From Leptobacterium flavescens (GTDB lineage Bacteria > Bacteroidota > Bacteroidia > Flavobacteriales > Flavobacteriaceae): 64,000 nucleotides of DNA. The notes below the pieces were generated by a model. That model was not told where the DNA came from. It ran no database searches and was given only the letters and a program-made list of their open reading frames with translations. This document shows, piece after piece, positions 17,840 through 25,593 of this stretch. A program made the translations under genes and the position numbers. Positions within the stretch are counted from its first letter, which is position 1. Each line of letters starts with the position of its first letter. The DNA lies in contig NZ_JAABOO010000004.1 in assembly GCF_010671605.1 (NCBI RefSeq), forward strand, positions 310,001 through 374,000, given 5' to 3'.

Positions 17840-19537
17840 ATGAAAATATTAGTAGGCATTTCCAGAGTATTTGTCGGGATACTTTTTATTATCAGCGGAT
17901 TTATAAAACTGAATGATCCGGTAGGCTTTTCTTTTAAACTCGAAGAATATTTTAGCCCTGCCGTTTTAAACCTTACCTTTCTGGAGCCCCTGGCTCTGGC
18001 TATTGCTATTTTTGTAGTGATCTTCGAAGTGGTATTGGGAGTAATGCTATTGGTAGGTTTTAAACCCAAGTTTACGGTATGGAGTCTGCTGCTGATGATC
18101 GTCTTCTTTACCTTTCTAACTTTTTACTCGGCTTATTTCAACAAGGTAACCGATTGTGGTTGTTTCGGAGATGCGGTTAAACTGACGCCCTGGGAATCTT
18201 TTACCAAAGATGTGATCCTGCTGGTGCTGATCCTTATCTTATTCTTCGGACGCAAACATATAAAACCGCTGATCTCCAATAAAGTTGCAGTATACAGCAG
18301 CTTAATAAGTCTGGTTGCCTGCGTGATCTTTGCGAACCACGTGTTGAACCACCTTCCTTCTATAGATTTCAGAGCTTACAAGATAGGATCCAATATCAAG
18401 GAAGGAATGAGTATTCCCGAGGATGCACCTAAAGCTATTTATGAGTACGCCTGGAAATTTAATGTAAACGGGGAGGAGCAGATCATTAAAACTTTCGGGG
18501 ATTACCCAACTGTAGACGGAGAATTCATCGGAGTGGAAACCAAAGAGATCCAGAAAGGTTACGAACCTCCTGTTCACGATTTCACGATCGAAAGAAATGA
18601 CGAAGACCAGGCAGCTGCTTTCCTGGAGGAAGAGAACCTGATCGTGGTGGTGGCATATGACCTGTTCCGGTCTAAGAAGGAGGCCTTTGCCGTAATTAAG
18701 AAAGTAACGGATGATGCGATTAAAAAAGGATATAAGGTCATCGGGTTATCGGCTTCCAATGAAAATGAAATAGATCCTCTTACAAAAGAATACGGATTGA
18801 ATTTTGATTTTTACTTTACCGATCAGACCACTTTAAAAACTATTATCAGATCCAATCCCGGACTGGTTGAATTGAATAAAGGAACGGTAATGCAGAAACT
18901 GCATTATAACGATGCGGAAGATCTGAAACTGGAAACCCTGCCCAATGCAAACCTGAATATGGACCTCGACCTGAAGAGGCAATTAGACAGTGTTTTAGAG
19001 TTGGATCAGAAATACAGGGCGTTACTGAGCACTGCTCAGACCAAAGCTGAACTGGATTCGCTCTGGGGACTTCAGCATGCAGTGGATAAATCCAATACGG
19101 AATTCATAGAAAAAATAATTAAAAAACACGGATATCCGGGCAAGAGTCTGGTAGGAGAATCGACTAACAAAGCCGCATGGTATGTTATACAACATTCCGA
19201 CAAGATCCCGGACTATCTGGATCTGATGAAGGAAGCCGGAAAGAACGGAGAATTACCGTTCAGGAATGTTGCAATGATGGAAGACCGTTACCTGATGGGA
19301 GAAAATAAAGAGCAGATATACGGCACCCAGGGGATGACCTATTATATTGATGGAGAGGAAGTCGGGTTTATGTGGCCGATAAAGGATGCAGAAAACGTAA
19401 ATCAGCGTCGTAAAGAGGTCGGTTTTACACAGGATATAGAAGAATACAGCCTCGAGCTGGGGATCACCTATAAACCGGTGACCCTGGAGGAAGCAGAGAA
19501 GCTGAGGCAAAGAATGATTAACAGTAATAAAAATTAG
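17840..19537 (+). CDS. DoxX/MauE-type membrane protein fused to a DUF6624-like C-terminal domain
   Basis: 565 residues. Residues 1-145 hold four membrane helices of the DoxX/MauE type, with the conserved VTDCGCFGD motif between helices; this part matches proteins named BT_3928 family. Residues about 180-370 include a thioredoxin-like segment (LIVVVAYDLFRSKKEAF...) without a visible CxxC. Residues about 375-560 contain ALLS, MEDRYLMGENKEQIYGTQ and WPIKDAENVNQRRKEVG, a pattern I associate with DUF6624. The usual BT_3928 protein is much shorter, so this is a fusion. Function unknown; thiol or quinone redox is possible from the N-terminus. Confidence 0.65.
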   Translation: MKILVGISRVFVGILFIISGFIKLNDPVGFSFKLEEYFSPAVLNLTFLEPLALAIAIFVVIFEVVLGVMLLVGFKPKFTVWSLLLMIVFFTFLTFYSAYFNKVTDCGCFGDAVKLTPWESFTKDVILLVLILILFFGRKHIKPLISNKVAVYSSLISLVACVIFANHVLNHLPSIDFRAYKIGSNIKEGMSIPEDAPKAIYEYAWKFNVNGEEQIIKTFGDYPTVDGEFIGVETKEIQKGYEPPVHDFTIERNDEDQAAAFLEEENLIVVVAYDLFRSKKEAFAVIKKVTDDAIKKGYKVIGLSASNENEIDPLTKEYGLNFDFYFTDQTTLKTIIRSNPGLVELNKGTVMQKLHYNDAEDLKLETLPNANLNMDLDLKRQLDSVLELDQKYRALLSTAQTKAELDSLWGLQHAVDKSNTEFIEKIIKKHGYPGKSLVGESTNKAAWYVIQHSDKIPDYLDLMKEAGKNGELPFRNVAMMEDRYLMGENKEQIYGTQGMTYYIDGEEVGFMWPIKDAENVNQRRKEVGFTQDIEEYSLELGITYKPVTLEEAEKLRQRMINSNKN

Positions 19538-20607
19538 TGCCGGGATATTTTTTAAATAAGATCTTTTATGCCTGCTTTACTTTGTTCGGAGTAGTCAGCG
19601 TTATTTTTGTTTTGTTTACCATCCTCCCCGGAGATCCTGCCCGTATGATGCTGGATCAGAAGGAAGACAGTGAGCAACTGGCTATTATTAAGAAGAAGTA
19701 CGGCTTTGATCAGCCCGTAGGCAAACAATACCTCTATTATTTAAACGACTTATCTCCTTTGTCTTTTCATTCGCAAAATGAAGACGATTATACTTTTTTC
19801 TCCGAAAGGAAATATTCGGGCAAAAAACTCTTCAGTATCGGTAATACTTCTGTGGTGATAAAATTACCCTACCTCAGAGAGTCTTTTCAGAAGAATGGAA
19901 AAAAAGTAACCCAGGTAATCAGGGAAACCCTTCCTAACACTGTTGTACTGGCAGTTTCGGCAATTTTTATCGCCCTCCTGCTGGGGGTTTTACTGGGTAT
20001 CGTCTCGGCAGTTTTAAAGAACAGCTGGGTAGATAAACTTATTCAGGTACTGAGTACGCTGGGAATGAGCGTGCCTTCCTTTTTCAGTGCCATTATTTTT
20101 GCCTGGTTATTTGGCTTTGTATTGCATGAATATACCAATCTCAATATGACGGGAAGCCTTTATGAAGTGGATGATTTCGGAGAGTCTGTTCGCATACGCT
20201 GGAAAAACCTGATATTACCGGCAATCGTACTGGGAATAAGACCTCTGGCAGTTGTTATTCAATTAATGAGAAATTCTTTACTGGAGGTATTTAATCAGGA
20301 TTATATCAGGACGGCCAGGGCCAAAGGATTGGGGATGATGGCTGTCATCCGTAAACACGCTTTAAAAAATGCCATGAACCCGGTTATAACGGCAATTTCA
20401 GGCTGGTTTGCCAGTATGCTGGCGGGAGCTGTTTTTGTAGAGTATATCTTCGGATGGAACGGCCTGGGGAAAGAGATCGTCGATGCCTTGAATACACTGG
20501 ATCTTCCGGTAATTATGGGTTCTGTATTGGTTATTGCCACCATGTTCATTCTAATTAATATTTTTGTGGATATTATTTACAAGTGGCTGGACCCGAAAAT
20601 TAAATAG
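19537..20607 (+). CDS. Orphan DppB/OppB-type ABC transporter permease
   Basis: A 356-residue inner-membrane permease of the peptide/nickel type. The N-terminal helix is followed by FTILPGDPARMML and a periplasmic loop. Helices then follow from about residue 125, with the cytoplasmic EAA-type loop RNSLLEVFNQDYIRTARAKGLG typical of DppB. It starts with GTG, and the G of the preceding TAG stop is shared with this start. No partner permease, ATPase or binding protein occurs nearby, so the partners must be encoded elsewhere or the gene acts alone. Confidence 0.85.
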   Translation: MPGYFLNKIFYACFTLFGVVSVIFVLFTILPGDPARMMLDQKEDSEQLAIIKKKYGFDQPVGKQYLYYLNDLSPLSFHSQNEDDYTFFSERKYSGKKLFSIGNTSVVIKLPYLRESFQKNGKKVTQVIRETLPNTVVLAVSAIFIALLLGVLLGIVSAVLKNSWVDKLIQVLSTLGMSVPSFFSAIIFAWLFGFVLHEYTNLNMTGSLYEVDDFGESVRIRWKNLILPAIVLGIRPLAVVIQLMRNSLLEVFNQDYIRTARAKGLGMMAVIRKHALKNAMNPVITAISGWFASMLAGAVFVEYIFGWNGLGKEIVDALNTLDLPVIMGSVLVIATMFILINIFVDIIYKWLDPKIK

Positions 20608-20629
20608 AAATAAAACGAAACATTTATAT

Positions 20630-21382
20630 ATGAGAAAGAAAATCGTAGCGGGAAACTGGAAAATGAATAACGATCTTTCACGTACACAATCGCTCATAAA
20701 GGAGCTTAAGGAGAGAGAGAACAGTACCGAAGTTAAGGTAATGATCGCCCCTGCATTTACCAATCTGGAAAGTGCCGGCAAAGAACTGGAGAATAGTTCT
20801 ATTGAAGTAGTGGCGCAAAACATGCATTTTGCAGAAAACGGCGCATATACGGGAGAAGTATCTGCGGAAATGCTTAAAAGTATCGGGATACAAACCGTTA
20901 TTTTGGGACATTCCGAGCGCCGGGCATATTTTGGCGAAGATGACGCACTTCTGGCCAAAAAAGTAGATGCCGCCCTGAAAAACGGAATGAAAGTTATTTT
21001 TTGCTTTGGTGAAGAGTTGGAAGACAGGAATTCGGGAGATCATTTTATGGTGGTTGAAAGCCAGTTAAAAAATGCCCTTTTTCATTTAGATGCCGATAAC
21101 TGGAAAAATATTGTCCTTGCGTATGAACCGGTTTGGGCCATAGGAACAGGAGAGACCGCTACTCCGGATCAGGCACAGGAAATGCATTTCTTTATCAGAA
21201 AGACCATAGACCAGAGATATGGGGGGCAGGTAGCCGATAATGTATCGGTGCTTTACGGAGGAAGCGTAAAACCCGGAAATGCTAAGGAGATCTTTTCTAA
21301 AAGCGATGTTGATGGCGGACTGATAGGAGGAGCTTCTCTGAAGGCAGACGACTTTATGGCCATTGTGCAAGCTTTTAATTAA
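20630..21382 (+). CDS. tpiA: Triosephosphate isomerase
   Basis: Interconverts dihydroxyacetone phosphate and glyceraldehyde 3-phosphate in glycolysis. The 250-residue TIM-barrel begins MRKKIVAGNWKMN. It has the electrophilic His in ILGHSERR, the catalytic Glu in LAYEPVWAIGTG and the phosphate loop LYGGSVKPGN. The frame is open 22 codons further upstream, but the ATG at 20630 is the conserved start. The GNAT gene overlaps its stop by one base. Confidence 0.97.
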   Translation: MRKKIVAGNWKMNNDLSRTQSLIKELKERENSTEVKVMIAPAFTNLESAGKELENSSIEVVAQNMHFAENGAYTGEVSAEMLKSIGIQTVILGHSERRAYFGEDDALLAKKVDAALKNGMKVIFCFGEELEDRNSGDHFMVVESQLKNALFHLDADNWKNIVLAYEPVWAIGTGETATPDQAQEMHFFIRKTIDQRYGGQVADNVSVLYGGSVKPGNAKEIFSKSDVDGGLIGGASLKADDFMAIVQAFN

Positions 21383-21918
21383 TGGATCTAAGCAAAATAG
21401 TTTTAAGGGAAGTTTTGACAGGAGAGGTTGATGCTCTTCGGCAAATAAGCATTGAAACTTTTACAGATCAGTTCGGGCCGGATAATAATCCCGAAGATTT
21501 TGATACTTATATTGAGGAAGCTTTTAACCGGGACAGACTGCTGAGGGAGTTAGAAGACCCTGAATGTATTTTCTATTTTGCAGAATGGGAAGGGAACAAT
21601 ATCGCCTACCTCAAACTCAATACAGGAAAGGCGCAGACCGATATAGGAGAAGAAACAGCCATGGAAATTGAGCGCATTTATGTGCGGAAAGAATTTCAGG
21701 GACATAAACTAGGGGCCCTTCTTATGGATAAAGCGGTTACGGAAGCTACTCAAAGAGGCTTTGAATACTTATGGCTCGGAGTATGGGAGCACAACCCCAG
21801 GGCCATCAGCTTTTATGAACGTAAAGGATTTAAGGCCTTCGGAACACACCCTTATGCTATAGGGAAGGACATTCAGAATGATATTTTAATGAGAATCACC
21901 ATTTCTAATCTCAAGTAA
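21382..21918 (+). CDS. GNAT-family N-acetyltransferase
   Basis: A 178-residue acyltransferase. The acetyl-CoA binding segment is visible as IERIYVRKEFQGHKLGALLMDKAV (about residues 92-115, motif Q-x-x-x-x-G-x-x-L). LGVWEHNPRAISFYERKGF follows near 133-152. The substrate is unknown. The ATG overlaps the tpiA stop by one base (TAATG), and the next gene follows with no gap, so it is translationally embedded in the run. Confidence 0.85.
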   Translation: MDLSKIVLREVLTGEVDALRQISIETFTDQFGPDNNPEDFDTYIEEAFNRDRLLRELEDPECIFYFAEWEGNNIAYLKLNTGKAQTDIGEETAMEIERIYVRKEFQGHKLGALLMDKAVTEATQRGFEYLWLGVWEHNPRAISFYERKGFKAFGTHPYAIGKDIQNDILMRITISNLK

Positions 21919-22704
21919 ATGAACAAAATATCAGTTTTAGGAGTTTTATACGATCAGAAATCGTCTTTTTTAAAAGGACCTGCACTGGCACCACCGCTTA
22001 TCAGGAATTACCTTCATAACGGTGCTTCCAATCTGTATGCCGAAAATGGTATGGATATCGGGAACGCATCTATGATCGTGGATGCAGGCGATTTTTCTAC
22101 CGAAAATTATGCGGAGATCGAAGCAAAAGCCCTGGAACTGATCTCCGAAGAATCTAAATTGTTTACCCTGGGAGGGGATCATTCCATCTCATATCCTATT
22201 ATAAAAGCACATCATGCGGTTCATTCCGAAAGCTTTGATATTTTGCATATCGATGCGCATTCAGATCTTTACGATCAATATGAAGGCGATGGTTTTTCTC
22301 ATGCCTGCCCCTTTGCCAGGGTGATGGAGGGAAAACTTGCAGAAAGGCTTGTACAGGTGGGAATTCGGACTTTAAATCAGCACCAGAAGGAACAGGCAGA
22401 GAAATTCGGGGTAGAGATCATACAAATGAAAGAATACGAACTGTCTGCCATTCCCAAATTTGAAAGACCTATCTATCTTTCTCTTGATATGGATGCTATA
22501 GATCCGGCCTTTGCACCCGGAGTATCGCATCATGAACCGGGTGGTTTTACATCAAGAGAGGTCATACAGATCATTCAACAGATAGATGTGCCCATTATTG
22601 GTGCAGATCTGGTAGAATACAATCCTATTCGGGATATCAACGGAATTACAGGAGCTCTGGCCGCAAAGCTGATGAAGGAGATCCTGTCTAAAATGTTAAG
22701 CTAA
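21919..22704 (+). CDS. Arginase/agmatinase-family ureohydrolase
   Basis: A 261-residue binuclear manganese hydrolase. The metal motifs are all present: GGDHSISYP, HIDAHSDLYD and LSLDMDAIDPAFAPG, followed by HEPGGFTSRE. Members hydrolyse guanidino compounds such as agmatine, arginine or formiminoglutamate. The sequence alone does not settle which; agmatinase or a guanidinobutyrase-like activity is most likely. It directly abuts the GNAT gene and precedes prmA by 8 bases. Confidence 0.85.
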   Translation: MNKISVLGVLYDQKSSFLKGPALAPPLIRNYLHNGASNLYAENGMDIGNASMIVDAGDFSTENYAEIEAKALELISEESKLFTLGGDHSISYPIIKAHHAVHSESFDILHIDAHSDLYDQYEGDGFSHACPFARVMEGKLAERLVQVGIRTLNQHQKEQAEKFGVEIIQMKEYELSAIPKFERPIYLSLDMDAIDPAFAPGVSHHEPGGFTSREVIQIIQQIDVPIIGADLVEYNPIRDINGITGALAAKLMKEILSKMLS

Positions 22705-22712
22705 AAAATCCT

Positions 22713-23546
22713 ATGTCTGCAATATATATTGAGTATAAATTTAAGGTGAAACCACTGAATCCCGGCAGGGAGATCCTGATCGCCGAATTGGGGTATGCCG
22801 GATTTGAGAGTTTTGTCGAGACCGAAGATGGAGTTACGGCTTATATTCAGAAAGGAGAATGGAAAACCGATATCCTGGGAGATATAGATCTTCTTAACAA
22901 TGATCTGTTCGAGATAAGTCATGAATTTTCAGAAATAGAGCAAGTAAACTGGAATGCCGAATGGGAAAAGAGTTTTCAGCCCATAGTGGTAGAGAGCAGA
23001 TGTAGTGTGAGAGCCCCTTTTCATGAAAAACCCGATACCGAATTCGACATCGTCATAGAGCCCAAAATGAGCTTCGGTACAGGGCATCACGAAACCACCC
23101 ATATGATGCTGGAGCATATGCTGGATACCGATCTGGAAGGGAAAAAAGTACTCGATATGGGGTGCGGAACCGGTGTTCTTGCCATTTTTGCTGAAATGAA
23201 GGGAGCAAAAGCCGTAGACGCTATCGATATTGACAATTGGTGTTATCTCAATTCGCTGGAAAACGTAGAAAGGAATAGCTGTAGCCATATAAATGTTTAT
23301 GAAGGCGATGCCGGTTTGTTGAAGGGAAAGGAATACGATGTGGTTATTGCCAATATTAACCGCAACATTCTGCTTAATGATCTTCCGGTCTATATAGATT
23401 GCCTTAATAAGGGAGGGATATTACTCCTGAGTGGTTTTTACGAAGATGACATTCCACTGATAGATGAAGCCTGCAAAAAGTATGGCCTGGAATTTGCTGA
23501 AAAAAAAGAAAAGAATTTTTGGGTTGCAGTAAAATATGTAAATTAG
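22713..23546 (+). CDS. prmA: Ribosomal protein L11 methyltransferase
   Basis: SAM-dependent methylation of L11. The 277-residue protein has an N-terminal substrate domain (about 1-105). The Rossmann domain has FGTGHHETTHMML, VLDMGCGTGVLAIFA (motif I) and the post-motif VIANINRNILL (NPPY-equivalent). Length and motif order match PrmA. It is followed 18 bases later by clpS, a neighbour pair common in this phylum. Confidence 0.92.
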   Translation: MSAIYIEYKFKVKPLNPGREILIAELGYAGFESFVETEDGVTAYIQKGEWKTDILGDIDLLNNDLFEISHEFSEIEQVNWNAEWEKSFQPIVVESRCSVRAPFHEKPDTEFDIVIEPKMSFGTGHHETTHMMLEHMLDTDLEGKKVLDMGCGTGVLAIFAEMKGAKAVDAIDIDNWCYLNSLENVERNSCSHINVYEGDAGLLKGKEYDVVIANINRNILLNDLPVYIDCLNKGGILLLSGFYEDDIPLIDEACKKYGLEFAEKKEKNFWVAVKYVN

Positions 23547-23564
23547 CACTGTAAAAGTTTGTAT

Positions 23565-23840
23565 ATGAGCACAGAGGAAAAAAAATCGGAAGATTTATTG
23601 CTAGAGGAAGAGGTGATCAAACAAAATGAAATTGTTTTGTTTAATGACGATGTCAATACTTTTGACCATGTCATTGAAACACTTATCTATGCTTGCGACC
23701 ATACTCCGGAGCAGGCAGAACAATGTTCTATTATTGTTCACTACAAAGGGAAGTGTACGGTAAAAACAGGTCCTTATGAAGACCTGAAACCTCGTTGTTC
23801 CAAATTACTGGAAGCAGGTTTAAGCGCCGAGATCGTATAA
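23565..23840 (+). CDS. clpS: ATP-dependent Clp protease adaptor ClpS
   Basis: Delivers N-degron substrates to the Clp protease. The 91-residue protein has VLFNDDVNTFDHVIETL (substrate-binding NDD motif), CDHTPEQAEQC and VHYKGKCTV, matching ClpS throughout. The acidic N-terminal tail is flexible in the family. The frame extends two codons upstream to a TTG, but the ATG at 23565 is the better start. It closes the run that began at 17285. Confidence 0.94.
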   Translation: MSTEEKKSEDLLLEEEVIKQNEIVLFNDDVNTFDHVIETLIYACDHTPEQAEQCSIIVHYKGKCTVKTGPYEDLKPRCSKLLEAGLSAEIV

Positions 23841-24000
23841 AATATCTTCCTGTCTTCGCTTTTGATTTATGAAATCGATAAGCAAGGTTGTTTTTTGTTG
23901 AAAATAACTATACAAAAACTATACAACGCCTGTCATTTAATCAATTTCTTCACATTTTAAATGAATAAACCATTATATTAGTTGCACAAAAACTATAAAC

Positions 24001-25587
24001 ATGGCTATTCTCTCTTTCGTTGGCTTTACCTTATTGGTAGCAGTCATATCTTATTATGCAACCCGCAAGACAGATGAACGTTCCTCAGATGGATATTTTT
24101 TAGGTGGCAGAAGCTTAACTGCCGGAGTTATAGCGGGTTCCCTTTTGTTAACCAACCTTTCAACCGAACAGATCGTCGGCCTTAACGGCCAGGCATATAC
24201 CGAGGGTATTCTTGTAATGGCCTGGGAAACTTTAGCTGCCATTGCCATGGTAGTTACCGCCGTTTTCCTGTTGCCGAGATATCTTAAGGGAGGGATAACA
24301 ACTGTACCTCAGTTCCTGGAAGACAGGTACGACACCACAACAAAGACCATAACTTCAATTCTGTTTTTATCGGGTTATGTTGTGGTATTTTTACCTATTG
24401 TTCTTTACTCAGGCTCCCTGGCAATCGTGACAATGTTCGACGTGCCTGCCTTATTAGGCGTCTCGCATAGTACCGCTATCTGGATCTGTGTCTGGGGGAT
24501 AGGGATCATCGGATCTATATATGCAATTTTCGGAGGATTAAAAGCCGTGGCGGTTTCGGATACGGTAAATGCAGTGGGATTACTCGTTGGTGGTATCCTG
24601 GTGCCTATCTTCGGACTGATGTTTATCGGAGATGGGAGTGTATTTGAAGGGATCTCCACACTGGTGAAAACGAATCCTGAAAAATTTAATTCTATAGGAG
24701 ATAAAAATGCATCGGTTCCTTTCGGTACCATTTTTACCGGGATGATGCTGGTGCAATTATTCTATTGGGGAACCAATCAGGCTATTATTCAAAGGGCATT
24801 GGCCGCCAAGAACCTTAAGGAAGGTCAGAAAGGGCTTATGCTGGCAGCTTTTATTAAGATCCTTGGGCCCCTCATCGTTGTTTTACCCGGAGTGATCGCC
24901 TTTCACATTTTCGGGAACAATCTGGAAATTCCGGATCAGGCGTACCCTAAACTGGTTAATAAAGTGCTTCCGCTTTCGCTTGTAGGCTTTTTTGCAGCAG
25001 TACTTTTTGGTGCTATCCTGAGTTCCTTTAACAGTGCCCTGAACAGTTCGGTAACACTATTTGGTCTGGACGTTTACAAAGAACATTTTAATAAAGATGC
25101 ATCCGAAGAGACAGTAGTTAAATACGGAAAGAGATTTGGTATTGTTCTGGCATTTTTGTCCATGCTGATTGCGCCTTTAATTGCGAATGCGCCGGCTGGT
25201 TTGTTTGGATATCTGCAGGAAGTGAATGGTTGTTATAGTATACCTATTTTAACGATTATTGTAGTGGGGTATCTCACCAAAAGAGTGCCGGCCATTGCTG
25301 CCAAGATCGGGATCATTTCCGGGGTAGTGCTGTATTCGATCAGTCAGTTTGTTTTAAAACCTTTTGTTTTCGGAGAAGAAAATTACCCGCACTTTTTGCA
25401 CATCATGGCCATTTTATTTGTCCTGAATGTAGCGATCATGCTTCTTATAGGTGCTTTGAAACCGAGAGAAACGGCTTTCGAACTACCTTATACGAAACAG
25501 GTGGATATTGTTCCTTTTAAATATGTAAAACAGGTAGGACTGGCTATAGTTATTATAGTTATTTCTATCTATATCTATTTTTCATAA
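24001..25587 (+). CDS. SSS-family sodium/sugar symporter
   Basis: A 528-residue inner-membrane sodium:solute symporter with about 14 hydrophobic segments. Early SSS markers are RKTDERSSDGYFLGGRSL and LTNLSTEQIVGLNGQAY. TNQAIIQRALAAKN sits mid-protein, as in SGLT-like sugar carriers. It opens the glucan locus and is probably the importer for glucose released in the periplasm; that substrate is inferred from context. The regulator gene begins 6 bases after its stop, so the two are one transcript. Confidence 0.85.
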   Translation: MAILSFVGFTLLVAVISYYATRKTDERSSDGYFLGGRSLTAGVIAGSLLLTNLSTEQIVGLNGQAYTEGILVMAWETLAAIAMVVTAVFLLPRYLKGGITTVPQFLEDRYDTTTKTITSILFLSGYVVVFLPIVLYSGSLAIVTMFDVPALLGVSHSTAIWICVWGIGIIGSIYAIFGGLKAVAVSDTVNAVGLLVGGILVPIFGLMFIGDGSVFEGISTLVKTNPEKFNSIGDKNASVPFGTIFTGMMLVQLFYWGTNQAIIQRALAAKNLKEGQKGLMLAAFIKILGPLIVVLPGVIAFHIFGNNLEIPDQAYPKLVNKVLPLSLVGFFAAVLFGAILSSFNSALNSSVTLFGLDVYKEHFNKDASEETVVKYGKRFGIVLAFLSMLIAPLIANAPAGLFGYLQEVNGCYSIPILTIIVVGYLTKRVPAIAAKIGIISGVVLYSISQFVLKPFVFGEENYPHFLHIMAILFVLNVAIMLLIGALKPRETAFELPYTKQVDIVPFKYVKQVGLAIVIIVISIYIYFS

Positions 25588-25593
25588 TGTATT

